64,000 bases of DNA from positions 12,496,755 to 12,560,754 of the forward strand of contig CM018695.1 in the NCBI GenBank assembly GCA_009363875.1, given 5' to 3'. Below the pieces are notes generated by a model, which was not told where the DNA came from, searched no databases, and worked only from the letters and a program-made list of their open reading frames with translations. The translations under genes were made by a program, and so were the position numbers. Position 1 is the first letter of the stretch. Each line of letters opens with the position of its first letter. The DNA is from Mikania micrantha. Taxonomy: Eukaryota; Streptophyta; Magnoliopsida; Asterales; Asteraceae. This document shows positions 1 to 11,686 of this stretch, in pieces.

Positions 1-36
1 CTTATGTGACAAATTCACACAATAGTAACCAAGTTC

Positions 37-961
37 CATGGTTTAAAAAAACGGTCTGAGGCGGCACCTCGAGACGAAACGGAGGAAAAACGTTTTTGAG
101 CCAGTGCCTCACAAGATCTGAAGAAACGCGCGCCTCACTGGGCCGAGGCGGTCTGAGGCGGGCTATATGGGCTCAGGGATGAAGCATATGAAGGACCGGT
201 TTTTTCGCCAGTAGTGTTAATTTTCGGACCGTAAGGCAAAATTCTTTTTGAAATACTGGTTTCGCCCCCCTCTAAAAATTTTTTTAAACCAAACACATTT
301 AAAAAAATACTCATTTCATCCCTCTCATTTGTTTACCCCATTTCCATCCCTCTCATTTTTTTTATCTCATTTCTCACAAATCACCTCTTTCTTTTCTAAT
401 TTCCATCCCTCTCATTTTGTAACTAATATTTGATGCCCCTAGTGAATTTATTTGTGATGATTTAGAATTGGTATGTTAATTGGTATTAATTGTTATTATT
501 TTGTTTGTTTAGACATTTAGGTTTCAGTTTGAATCAATGTATCATGAGAAAGGTGAAAACAATTGACTCATTTTTTAAAATAAAGGTTATTGAAGAAGAA
601 GAAGGGGATGCTACAAATCAAGATAAACGTTTAAGTCACTCGCTCTTTTAATTTTTTTACGCATAATGATAATTATTAGACATTTTAATGTTTATTGTTT
701 GACCCGACTTGACCCGAATCGCTAATCCGAACATTTAACCCAACTAACCGAGACATACCGATTGCAAAAAAAATTTCTTGGATCACGAAAGTTTTCGCCC
801 CCTTCCGATATAGTCAAGCTCCGTCACTGTATGGGCTGATGCTTTTTCTAAACATTGCAAGTCTTTTTGTGTTTTATAGACTTTGTCCTTTTTATATTTG
901 TTTATTGAATGATGTTGATCTTAGTTATAAAAGCTCTTTGTTTGATGTTTAGTATTTTTTT

Positions 962-998
<37 letters not shown>

Positions 999-1114
999 AA
1001 ATATTTATTTATTTGCTACCGCCTCGAACTTACGCATCATTTCGCCTTGAGGCGTACGCCTCGTGAGGCAGAGTGAAAACGCCTCGAGGCACGATTCAGT
1101 TCTTTTAAACCTTG
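37..1114. mobile_element. Non-autonomous hAT-like element (outer), in MCAT intron 1
   Basis: The ends form imperfect inverted repeats: left CATGGTTTAAAAAAACGG, right end read in reverse CAAGGTTTAAAAGAACTG. They are flanked by a perfect 8-bp duplication CCAAGTTC at 29-36 and 1115-1122, which is the hAT superfamily signature. Subterminal parts are rich in GCCTC/GAGGC. No transposase is present, and about 656 bp of the length is a second element inserted inside. A (TA)n run lies near 966-993. It sits 3' of the MCAT exon on the minus strand, so it is inferred to be intronic. Confidence 0.8.
174..829. mobile_element. Nested hAT MITE inside the outer hAT element
   Basis: The left end reads CAGGGATGAAGC and the right end in reverse CAGTGACGGAGC, both close to hAT termini of the CAGGGGCGAAGC type also seen at 59498-59668. 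A perfect 8-bp duplication TATGGGCT flanks it at 166-173 and 830-837. The interior is pyrimidine-rich near the left end and has no coding capacity. Nesting shows that it inserted after the outer element. Confidence 0.8.
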
Positions 1115-1567
1115 CCAAGTTCTTAGCCCTTTCGTTCCTCTGAATCATTCATTTTTCATTGGAAGTTCAAAGTTCAATTTTTCATAAAGTTGATGGTTTT
1201 AAAAAAAATGAAGTGATATAAATGAATCATTTATGAATCATAGTTATTGCTAAGTGATTATTTTTTTATAAATTAACTTGAACTAGGAGGTAACAGTGAA
1301 GAAAAAAGATTCACTAAATCATAATCAAGTTTCAAAATTCTTTGATTGTAGTCAACTGAAAACTGATCAACTCTAAATAGAAAACAAGATTCATATATGT
1401 TCTATTTAGGCCACTTAATTGATACGAACTGGAATAATCTTCTAGCAACTAACAGCATTTACAATAAATCCAAACAATAATCCCATATATCGTTTTAACA
1501 ATTTTCTGTACTTAGGTTCCAATTGAACAATGAAACTAAAAAATTCCTTTCAATTCCCAAATCTAAC
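1115..1567 (-). other. Remaining visible part of MCAT intron 1
   Basis: AT-rich sequence between the hAT element and the MCAT exon. The splice donor GTTAGA reads on the minus strand from 1567. No second exon, acceptor with coding continuation or other gene is visible here, so the next exon should lie left of position 1. Confidence 0.5.
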
Positions 1568-1816
1568 CTGACCAGGGAAGAGGAAGGCAGTTGTAGGCTT
1601 GTAATTCGCGAACAATGCATCATCAATTGCAGTGGTGGATCCTACAGATACGCTCATAGAAACCCTCGATTTACCCAAATTAAACCGTTGATGTCCATGT
1701 TTAAAACCCCCAAAACAAGCAGACGATAAACTCTTGAACGATAACGAATCGTGAGCATCAAAAGACGCATGATGATTCAGTGAAACCGATGGAAACACTA
1801 GAGACGATGAAGCCAT
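1568..1816 (-). CDS. MCAT: Malonyl-CoA:ACP transacylase, plastid, exon 1 (partial)
   Basis: Seen: an N-terminus beginning MASSSLVFPSV, rich in Ser and poor in acidic residues as expected for a plastid transit peptide, followed by ALFANYKPTTAFLFPGQ, the conserved start of the FabD fold. Coding stops at a CAG|GTTAGA splice donor right after FPGQ; the family continues GAQ. An in-frame upstream ATG at 1900 lies only about 25-30 bp below a TATA box and so near the likely transcription start; the ATG at 1816 is preferred. Known role: transfers malonyl from CoA to acyl carrier protein in plastid fatty acid synthesis. The rest of the gene is outside the window. An isolated exon fragment cannot be excluded. 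Confidence 0.75.
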
Positions 1817-1923
1817 TGTTGAAGGAAGATGGAAGGTAGAAGATGGTCTGAGAAATCGAGGTGAGTTGAATCTGAAGAGCGATTGATGGGAGTAAAGCAT
1901 GCAGTGGGTGTTTATAGTTTGAA

Positions 1924-1932
1924 TTTTATATA
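1924..1932 (-). promoter_or_regulatory. TATA box of the MCAT gene
   Basis: TATATAAAA on the minus strand, about 110 bp upstream of the preferred start codon at 1816. It puts the predicted transcription start near 1895-1900, leaving a leader of about 80 nt. Confidence 0.5.
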
Positions 1933-3215
1933 TTGGGGGTTTTGAAATTGTAGCGGAGTTTACGATATGAGTGTGGTAGAGATGATGAAGATAGATGGAG
2001 AGATATGAAACATGTTACATGCTAAGTGACGACGTTTTAACGTTTAAATTGATGTATTCTATTGTAACTAAGAAATTTGACAACTAGCTTATTTTAAATT
2101 CGATAGGTTGTAACATCCTAAAACTTTGTGTTAGAAATAAAAGTCCTAAAATGTCAACATATATCTTATTAGTCAATTTTTTTTTTTAATAACAGTAGAA
2201 ACTTACTTGCTAGGTAAATCATTGGGTCCTCTTAATGCCCGACTAACCGAGAGTAACGTGTAAAGTGCGGTTGCAAACAATCGGGTAGGTGGTATCCGAG
2301 GAAAATTGGTTCAAGTGAGGATTGAACTTAAGACCTGTAGATTGTCTCTCCTTCACTCTTTATTAGCCAATTTATACAAACTAGTAACACTAATCACGCG
2401 TTGTAGCGGACTATACGATTAAGACACGAACGTTACAAAGTGATGATAATACTTAAAGAAACATATAAAGTTGTGACGAATTGGTTATGTAGATAAAAAA
2501 TGAATGAAAAACATTATTTTGTTTTGGTATGGTATGGCATAACAATTTAAGAAGATAATTTAACACGAGACAAATAGAAAATGTCAAAAGAAAAAAAAAT
2601 AGAGCTCATTAGATTCAAACTTCGTCACCACAAAATTTTAAAAATTACGTCCTAATTGTCTCAATGAGGCTCACTTTTGTGTTTGAAATGCGACATAAGT
2701 ATATTTACACCTAACTATCACACGAAAAATAAAGGAAAAAAACCTCTTTCAGGCTTTGAACCTAGCACCTTGTTTGAAATTCACTAGTCCTTACAATCAA
2801 GCTAGAAAGGCAACTCTATTAATCTCACGCATGATAAATTATAATGTTTAGAACATGTCTATTCTAAATGAGAGTGTAATAGAAATCGACACTATGTGTT
2901 GTGTTGGGTGGAAGTTGAAATTCAGAAACTGTTTGAAAGAAATAGGTCGGGTGATACAACACGTTTACAGTCTTTGTTACGTGTGTCACGTTAATGACAC
3001 TAAGGTGGCTAGGCATATAAATGAAACATATGAAGCAATTTGATATTACTTGTTTTTAGGGGAAAAAAATTACTCTGAAATATATAAACTAACTCCAATT
3101 TATACAAACACACATACAAATAAGGACGTTGTAAATTATTTGTAAAGTCAAATGTTGTGAAATACAAAATCGATTTTTTTAACCTTTTATAAATCATATA
3201 CTCTTTTTCGAATAA
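1933..3215. other. AT-rich intergenic sequence
   Basis: No gene is supported. Two stretches (about 2190-2370 and 2690-2830) contain minus-strand motifs resembling a tRNA B box, next to text typical of degraded SINEs, but no target duplication or tail was found. Short ORFs here look random. Confidence 0.4.
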
Positions 3216-4084
3216 TCTGATATGTATATCAACTCAAAATGCACATAAAAATAATCTTGGTAAACTATTACATTTAAAGTTACTTTTTTTAAAAGAAAAA
3301 TTGCGTTTAAACGTTGAGCAACTCGAATTTAAAACAACCCACACATACAAAAAGGTATATTGCAAAATAATTGTTGAAATTTTGTAAGGAAAAATTAGAT
3401 TGTATTTTATTACAAGGTTAGCTTGAAATTTTAGAATATCAAGAAATCAAATTGACATCTGACAAAATAGATGAGTTGTTTTTGTTAAGCAAAGTTACAC
3501 GTGTACTATGTCATGAAGATACAACTAATATTCGTGTGGTATTAAAAGAAATATATGAAGTTGTGACACATGAGTTAAGGAGATTGAAATGTATATATGA
3601 ATTTTAAAAAAGTAAAAGAAATAACAAAAGTGGAAAAAAAATAAAGGGAAAAACCCCAAAAGAAAGGTAATCGGTAACACGAAGGGTACATGCATCACAA
3701 ATAAATCATATAACATATTGTTATAAACAAACTTACCCATCTTAAAGTTATCGTTTGAAGTTAATCATCTCAATGTTTTTAACGTTATTTTTACAAAAAC
3801 AAGTAAATTAACGTTAAAATTATTGCAATTTTACATTGAAGAATAAGAGTTGCGGGGTGCTGGTACATTTGTGGTGTATAGTGTGACACCCGAAAATTTC
3901 AGGTAAATTACAACTCTTACAACTTAGCTTTTCACATTCATACTCGTTGCATTTCATTTAATTATGTTAATTAGATGAGTCAAACACAAACAACTGCAAA
4001 ACGATAGTTCGAGCAACTATCGAATCGTACATTTCACATTGGTTTTGGGAACCAAGTGTGGCAAACACAAGACAATAATTCGAG
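3216..4084 (+). repeat. Direct repeat copy A (internal 3' part plus LTR start)
   Basis: This stretch recurs at 6556-7430 with a few percent divergence, starting TCTGATATGTATATC in both. It runs across the LTR start TGTGACACCC at 3882. Copy B lacks about 20 bp near the end. The arrangement indicates tandem duplication of a unit of about 3.3 kb made of retroelement sequence. Confidence 0.75.
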
Positions 4085-6555
4085 AAATTGTTGAATTGTG
4101 CATTACAATGTTGATTATGATTAATCAACGTGCGATCATTTCGTAAAACACGAACACAAACGAATAAAGATAATTCAAGGAATTATCGAAATACACACGA
4201 GTCTCACGAATGTTGGTGAACAAACAATTGAATGGTAATTAAAGTCCAAATGATGATAAACGATGAGTTATAAGCGTGAAATAATCGAAAAACGAGTCGA
4301 AACGATTAAATTGGGCCAACTGCCGGCCAGGCGGTACGCGAGCCTTGGGTGGGAAAATTTGAATCTTCCCAAATATCTAGACGGTACGCGTGAGACCATG
4401 ATTCGAACCTGGGCGGTGCACGCGGAATTCTTGAGGAGCCAGACGATTATTATATTGCAGTCGGTACGCCTAGCTCCAAGGAGTCCCGCTAGGCGATACG
4501 CGAGGGAGCCCCAGATAGCAAAAATTGTGTAAAAAGCAACCCCAAACCATTTGATCGGTTTTCTCTCATTTCCACCGAGCTTATAACATTCTCTTGACCC
4601 AAACCCACAGAACTAGCTCCCAAGCCCCCTAGAAACCTTCTTGAAGCCGTCCTTGGTGATTTGGAAGACACTGAAGCCTCAAGGAAGCATTAGAAGTCCA
4701 TTGAAGCCATCCACGAGCTAGAACCGACATCATCAGCCACGTACGGAGTCAATAGCAGCTGTTCCAGCTTGAATCCTAGCATCTAAGGTAGTTTTACATG
4801 TTTATTTATGGTAAGATCGTACATGCAAGGGCTAAAATCCCACATGCAAGAGTCGTTGATCACATGCAACTCCGATCCGCTCACATGCATAAATTTTTAG
4901 TTGGTCTAGAGTGTTTATTGATATATTTTGAATAAGATTGATGATAGAAATCATCTAGGATTGGATTTTGTTGATTTGATGATGATATTATGCAACTTAC
5001 TATATTAAGAAGCTTTATAGTTGCATGTTGGTGATTTGTAATGATCTAGATGTGTTAGACATGTCTAGATGTTGTCAAATGCATATTGAAGTGTTTAGAC
5101 ACACATTTGGGTATTCGATTTTGTGAAAATACGGTTTTATGACGAACTTACTAAAAATGTAAACTTTTGTAAATCAAAAGAGGGATTTTGATGATTTAAC
5201 ATGTTTTAGTGATTTGTGATTATTGAAATATGTTTAAAAATGGTTTTTAACATATTTGGAAACTTTCATTTGTGAAAACAGACCTTTAAACGAATACTTA
5301 CCATCTTAGGAAACTTTATTTGGGCAAAATGACATAAATGACAATTTATACACAAACAATGTATTTTAAGTATTTGCATATGTTTTTACAAACATACTAG
5401 ATGTATTATATTTATGAAACGAGATTTCATAACCAAACTTTCCTAAAAGAGAAACTTTCCAAAAATGGTAACATATACGATTACATAACACGACATGTGT
5501 GAAAGCGTTACGATTAGAGTCGTAGGATGTATGGTGATGTCCTACGTGCGTGTCAAGATTCAATTAGCATAAGTAAACTAAACACAACAAACGTGTCACC
5601 AACGATTCGTCGAGTCAACACAAGTCAACAAACACTCGGTTGAGCGCATCAACACCTGGAGTTGTACGGGATACAACACACCACAAAACACATACTCACA
5701 CCTAGGTGCAAACTAGCAGGTGCTAGCATTCGCAAGTCGCGAACACATACATACCGGAACTGCTCTATCAGGTGAGTTCACGAGCCCTTTTTATCTTTTC
5801 TACCTTTGGGGAAGAAAACATTGCATGATAAACTGTTTTTGATACAACTAATTTTGATTACGTATGGACATGCTTTATCACTATATCTATATGTGTGGCA
5901 CACATCACAAACTCAAAGTCCTCACAAACACACCTCAGATCGTTAGTAACGCGGAGCGCCTAGCGTGGTAATATTGGATAGTATTATTTGGGCCTGACAA
6001 CCCCACCATCGCGCCTAGGAGGCCAACCCGACTGGAGGTCAGAAAGGATGCGATATTGACCAATACACTTTGCCATTGTCTTGTGATGGATATGGCAAGA
6101 GGCACAACAGTCAGCTTCGGTACGAACCCACATATAATATAACTATACTGACTAGCTATGAATCGATGCTGCATTGTAATGATATGTAATCTAGCAATAA
6201 TTACTTTAAACATTTTGATGTTTACTACTTATGAAAAACATGTGCTCTCACCAACCTTTTTGTTGACCCTTTTTACTCGCACGTTTTCTCAGGTTACTAA
6301 GGCACGCGCACGAGGACTAGGATGCTAGGATGGAGTCCATGCACCAGTTTAGTGTTTTAGGTCATTTGAGAACATTTAAACAATTGACTTGTTATGTAAT
6401 GATAATTACTTGAACCGCTTCCGCACTATTACTCTTTATTGTTTAGAAAACTGTTTTAAACTTATGCTTCCGCAACTTATGTTTACAACGTTGTTTAGAC
6501 AACTTAAACTTTTACTTTTGCAACTCTGATTTTATAAAACTGTTTTGTCCAAGTA
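3882..6555 (+). mobile_element. Degenerate long LTR of a Tekay-like Ty3 element, 3' truncated
   Basis: It begins TGTGACACCC and runs about 2.7 kb, the same size as the LTRs at 24938 and 33735. It shares layout landmarks with them: a splice-like GGTGAGTTCACGAG followed by a pyrimidine tract, an AACGCxxAGCG...CGTGGTA block near 5948, CACCAACCTTT.TGTTGAC near 6250, TTTTCTCAGG then CTAAGGC near 6290, and CTTCCGCA near 6418 and 6467. The final about 100 bp and the TGTGACA end are missing; copy B starts immediately after. Four GGTACGCG-like motifs lie at 4331-4500. No internal coding region adjoins it. Confidence 0.6.
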
Positions 6556-7430
6556 TCTGATATGTATATCAACTCAAAATGCACATAAAAATAATCTTGG
6601 TAAAGTATTACATTTAAAGTTACTTTTTTTAAAAGAAAAATTGCGTTTAAACGTCGAGCAACTCGAATTTAAAACGACCCACACATACAAAAAGGTATAT
6701 TGCAAAATAATTGTTGAAATTTTGTAAGAAAAAATTAGATTGTATTATATTAAAAGGTTAGCTTGAAATTTTAGAATATCAAGAAATCAAATTGACATCT
6801 GACAAAATAGATTAGTTGGTTTTGTTAAGCAAAGTTACACGTGTGCTCTGTCAGGAAGATACAACTAATATTCGTGTGGTATTAAAAGAAATATATGAAG
6901 TTGCGACACATGAGTTAAGGAGATTGAAATGTATATATGAATTTTAAAAAAGTAAGTAAATAGAAAAAAGTAAAAGAAATAACAAAAGTGGAAAAAAATA
7001 AAGGGAACCCCAAAAGAAAGGTAATCGGTAACACGAAGGGTACATACATCACTAATAAATCATATAACATATTGTTATAAACAAACTTACCCGTCTTAAA
7101 GTTATCGTTTGAAGTTAATCATCTCAACGTTTTTAACGTTATTTTCACAAAAACAAGTAAATTAACGTTAAAATTATTGCAATTTTACATTGAAGAATAA
7201 GAGCTGTGGGGTGCCGGTACATTTGTGGTGTATAGTGTGACACCCGACAATTTTAGGTAAATTACAATTCTCACAACATAGCTTTTCACATTCATACTCG
7301 TTGCATTTCATTTAATTATGTTAATTAGATGAGTCAAACACAAACAACTGCGAAACGATGTACATTTCACATTGGTTTTGAAAACCAAGTGTGGCAAACA
7401 CAAACACAAACATAAAACAATAATTTGAGG
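6556..7430 (+). repeat. Direct repeat copy B, truncated after the LTR start
   Basis: Second copy of 3216-4084. It carries its own LTR start TGTGACACCC at 7236 and then loses similarity after about 7430 (AATAATTTGAGG), where unrelated sequence begins. Confidence 0.7.
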
Positions 7431-8257
7431 ACGACACGTTTATCAAACGGTCATGTGGAGAAATCAAAGGAAGATCTAATTGATAGCTGGAATATCAAAA
7501 AAGCTTAGACTAGCCGTTATCTGAGTTTAATGTATAAATACTGAGCTATGATCAACTGTAAGAAACAACACACACTCTTTCTATACTTCTTACTCTATCA
7601 TACTACTTGCAAACAATTGTATCACATAATGTCGATCATTTTCTTATCATTGAATACAAACAATGCAGAGTAACTATTGTCACCTTCCGAGGTTTTATGC
7701 CGATAATCCTAAATAATCCTAAGGTAATAAGGGTTTTTCCTCATACAAATATCATGTGTTATGTTGTTTAATTTTTGTCCGCATATTCATTATTCATAGG
7801 GATCTCAGGGGATAGTTTTTTTTGAAATACATAAACAAAACCGCTTTTCTGTTTTACAAAGCATGAAACCTCACAAAGCTAATTTGGCTTTTCTAAAAAT
7901 TCAAATTGTTAGTTTTTACCCGAAACACATATGTTCTTTCAAAAATGATAATTTTATAAATTCCAAGGTGTACAAATCTACCCTCTTACATTAGGTAACA
8001 TCCTGAAATCTTTTCCAAAACCTGGTGTTTATATAAGTTACTATGTAAACTGAAATTCCATGTCTTTTCACTATTCCGTTACTAAATAACTTTATTAATT
8101 TATCTAACAAGTGAGTCATGCCTATAAGGAGAGAAGGATCACCACTTATCAAATGATCCATAATCCACCCATATGATATGGTAGTGTTTAGTTGTACGGG
8201 TAGCTTAATATGAAATCAATGGGGATGTGATCTTCCTCTTAGACTATGGTAGATAGC
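7431..8257 (+). other. Unassigned region with LTR-like core promoter
   Basis: No ORF of note. A TATAAATA motif near 7536 followed by an A-rich leader and CACCTTCCGAGG near 7681 resembles the 3' portion of an LTR, but no partner copy, primer site or duplication is visible. The rest is AT-rich with no recognisable feature. Confidence 0.25.
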
Positions 8258-8997
8258 AACTAAATCTAAAGACCACATTACCCATGTTTATTCATATTTT
8301 CTCCTTATACTCTAGCATCACACACACTATTTAGTAGTGCATCATCTATCTTAAATATACTACTCCGTTTTGGTTGTTACTTTGATTATCCTCACTTTCG
8401 AAAGTCGTTCATTAATCATTATAACTCACGTAATGTCTCTTTCAAACACTCTTATTAACTACAATTTATACAAATGCATATACGTCTAACATAACTATCA
8501 TAGAGTCAAGTTATAGAGTCAGGCATGTAGCCTTCTAAAAGTCACATTACCGCTTGCCTAACTTTAAATAAAAAATTTTAAAATGTTTTATGCATTTGAA
8601 TACGTTTCATAACGCTTTCAACTCGATTAACATGTATTCCAAAATTCATAATAAGTTCTTTATAGGTTAACATATGCTTGTTTTTTTAAGAAAAATCTAA
8701 CCTTCTCTTATTACATCAATAGCTTAGAAAAACCATGTATTACACCGATTTAATTGATTAAAATATAATAATAACTCATAATCATTTAGTTAGAAAATAT
8801 CATAAATATTTCTAGTTAGATTTATTTAAATATTTAAAAATATATTCTTTTAATATAATAATTATTTAATAAGTGATAAGTATAAAAATGATAATACCTC
8901 ATATAATGACTTATGTCATCTTATTTAATATAAAGAAATTTTTACATATATTCCATAGTAATAACCTTTATTAAATGTTTACCCAATCTTTAAAATT
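8258..8997 (+). repeat. Long direct repeat, left copy
   Basis: About 740 bp beginning ACTAAATCTAAAG and ending near TTACCCAATC. It recurs at 10948-11686 in the same orientation with scattered differences. Neither copy has TG...CA ends, so they are not evident LTRs. They bracket two foldback MITEs. Confidence 0.7.
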
Positions 8998-9141
8998 ATT
9001 TATATATTTCCTCTTGGAAGACAATATATGTAATTCACTAATTTATTTGGAAGGAGGGGGACGCCTAATGGTGGCATTCACTATTTTAGTTTATTTGTAA
9101 GAAGAAATAGCTTACTTTTTATTTGGATATATATATATATA

Positions 9142-9522
9142 TAGGGGAAGGTTAAAAATATAACCCACTAAATGTGTACTAACCCAAATAACTTTGGGAA
9201 GATGAACCCGAATCTTGGATTTTTTGTTTTAAACATCATTATAACACATTTTGAACCCCATGTTCTTTTATGAGTTTGGGCTAATTCTTTTTCGTTTGAG
9301 ATCCTACATCATTGTAGCGTGTGCTACAACACTGTAAAAGAACACGCTACAATGATGTAGGATCTCAAACGAAAAAGAATTAGCTCAAACTCATAAAAGA
9401 ACATGGGGTTCAAAATGTGTTATAATGATGTTTAAAACAAAAAATCCAAGATTCGGGTTCATCTTCCCAAAGTTATTTGGGTTAGTACACACTTAGTGGG
9501 TTATATAAAATTCCATGCCCTA
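9142..9522. mobile_element. Foldback MITE forming a near-perfect long hairpin
   Basis: Two arms of about 180 bp (9142-9322 and 9340-9522) are reverse complements with very few mismatches, separated by a loop of about 17 bp. The ends are AGGGGAAGG on the left and AGGGCATGG on the right (reverse), set in (TA)n on both sides, which fits insertion at TA. There is no coding capacity. A transcript across it would fold into a long dsRNA. Confidence 0.8.
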
Positions 9523-9540
9523 TATATATATATATATGTA

Positions 9541-10839
9541 ATAGGGAAGGGTATAAAAAATAACCCTCATCTTTTGATACAACTACATAACCCATTTAAA
9601 CCAATCATAAACTTACACATAAGCATTACATTAAAATATTAAAAAGGGCATCATAGTTATTTTACCCCTTAAAAGTTTCCCCCCTCTTTTTTAAACATTA
9701 ATAACTTTTTTATAATATATTATTTTTTAAAAAAAATTGCACCATTATATTTGTCTCATTTTTCTCTTTAATTCCGTTATAGTCTCGACTAATTTTTTTT
9801 ACTTTTTTTAAATGCCCTATATTTACATCATTGTAACGAGGTTAAATATAACAAATTTTTTTGAATTTTTTTTAAAAATGATAAATTACAGTGATTTAAT
9901 TTACATTGACGTAATTTATCGTGATGTAATTTACATTGACGTAATTAATCGTGATGTAATTTACATTGACGTAAAATTCGGTTTCGGTTTTTTCGGTGAA
10001 TTTGGTTTAAATTACAGTGATGTAATTTACATTGACAACAAATTAGTTTAAATTTTTTTCGAACAATGATTAATTACATCACTATAATTATTATTGTGAG
10101 AGAAAAAAAATCAAAATAATGTGTTCTATTACATCAATGTAATTTATCATTGAAATTATCATTGACGTAAAATTCGGTTTCGGTTTTTTTCGGTGAATTT
10201 GGTTTAAATTACAGTGATGTAATTTACATTGACAACAAATTAGTTTAAATTTTTTTCGAACAATGATAAATTACATCACTATAATTATCATTGTGAGAGA
10301 AAAAAATCAAAATAATGTGTTCTATTTACATCACTGTAATTTATCATTGTAATTATCATTGTTAGAGAAAAAAAATAAAATAATGTGTTACGTCACCATT
10401 AATTATGTCATTGTAAATTACTTCATTTTGTGTTACATTACTTCATTTTTTGTTACATTACTGTAATTTACCATTGTTAGAAAAAATTTCTAATTAATTT
10501 GCTATCTTTAAACTCGTTACAATGATGTAAATACATGACATCAAAAAAAAAAACTAGTCGAGACTATAACAAAATTAAAGAGAAAAATGAGACGAGTATA
10601 ATGGTGCAATTTTTTTAAAAAAATAATATAGTATAAAAAAAGTTATGAATGTTTAAAAAAAATGGGGTAAACTTTACTTAAATAACAAATGTCTTAAATG
10701 CCCTTTATATTAAAAAAAAAAGAAAAAAAAGGAATCTGACACGTGTCACCATCCTATACACTTACATTTTTAAAGTAACCATTGGATGATGGTTAATGGG
10801 TTGTAACAAAAGATGAGGGTTATCAAAAATTCCATGCCC
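9541..10839. mobile_element. Large foldback MITE related to the 9142 element
   Basis: The left end GGGAAGGGTATAAAAAATAA and the right end in reverse GGGCATGGAATTTTTGATAA both lead into AACCCTCATCTTTTG. Further inner inverted segments match (for example around AGTCTCGACTA near 9781 and TAGTCGAGACTATA near 10555). It is flanked by ATATGTA on both sides. The interior holds a direct repeat of about 155 bp twice (about 9970-10130 and 10165-10325) and many GATGTAATTTACATTGACG units. No transposase. Confidence 0.7.
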
Positions 10840-10947
10840 ATATGTAATAAATGATATTAGGAAAAGAAAATTTATAAATACTCCTAATAAAAAAACATAA
10901 AATCAAAGCTATTGAAACACTACAAAATAACATATGTCATCTTATTT

Positions 10948-11686
10948 AACTAAATCTAAAGTCTACATTACACATGTTTATCAATATTTTCTCCTTACCC
11001 TCTTAGCATCACACACACAATTTAGTAGTGCATTATCTATCTTAAATACACTACTTCATTGTGGTTGTTACTTCGATTATATTATCCTCACTTTCGAAAT
11101 TGGCAACCTATCGTTCCTTATCACTCACTTAACGTCTCTTTCAAACATTCTTATTAACCACAATTGATACAAATGCATATACGTGGTAACATAACTATCA
11201 TAGAGTAAAAAGAGTCAGGCATGTAGCCTTCTAAAAGTCACATTACCGCTTACCTAACTTTAAATAAAAAATTTTAAAATGTTTTATGTATTTGAATACG
11301 TTTCATAACGCTTCAACTCGATTAACATGTATTCCAAAATTCATAATAAGTTCTTTATAGGTTAACATATGCTTGTTTTTTTAAGAAAAATCTAACCTTC
11401 TCTTATTACATCAATAGCTTAGAAAAACCATGTATTACACCGATTTAATTGATTAAAAATATAATAGTAACTCATAATCATTTAGTTAGAAAAAATAATA
11501 AATATTTCTAGTTTGATTTATTTAAATATTTAAAATATATTCTTTGAATATTATAATTATTTGATATATGATAAGTGAAAAATGATAATACATCAGATAA
11601 TGACTTAAGTCATCTTATTTTATATAAAGGAATATTTACATATATCCCCTAAAAATAACAGTTATTAAATGTTTACCCAATCGTTA
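10948..11686 (+). repeat. Long direct repeat, right copy
   Basis: Second copy of 8258-8997, same orientation. See that entry. The short ORF at 10934-11167 lies in this non-coding repeat and is not considered a gene. Confidence 0.7.

Noticed and set aside
2190..2830. Two minus-strand SINEs
   Set aside because: B-box-like words are present, but no A box, tail or target duplication could be found.
4263..4532. 89-codon plus-strand ORF
   Set aside because: Lies in an LTR and consists of the GGTACGCG motif block; no protein signature.
9812..10051. 79-codon ORF with DVIYIDVI repeats
   Set aside because: Produced by TGATGTAATTTACATTGACG repeats in a foldback MITE.
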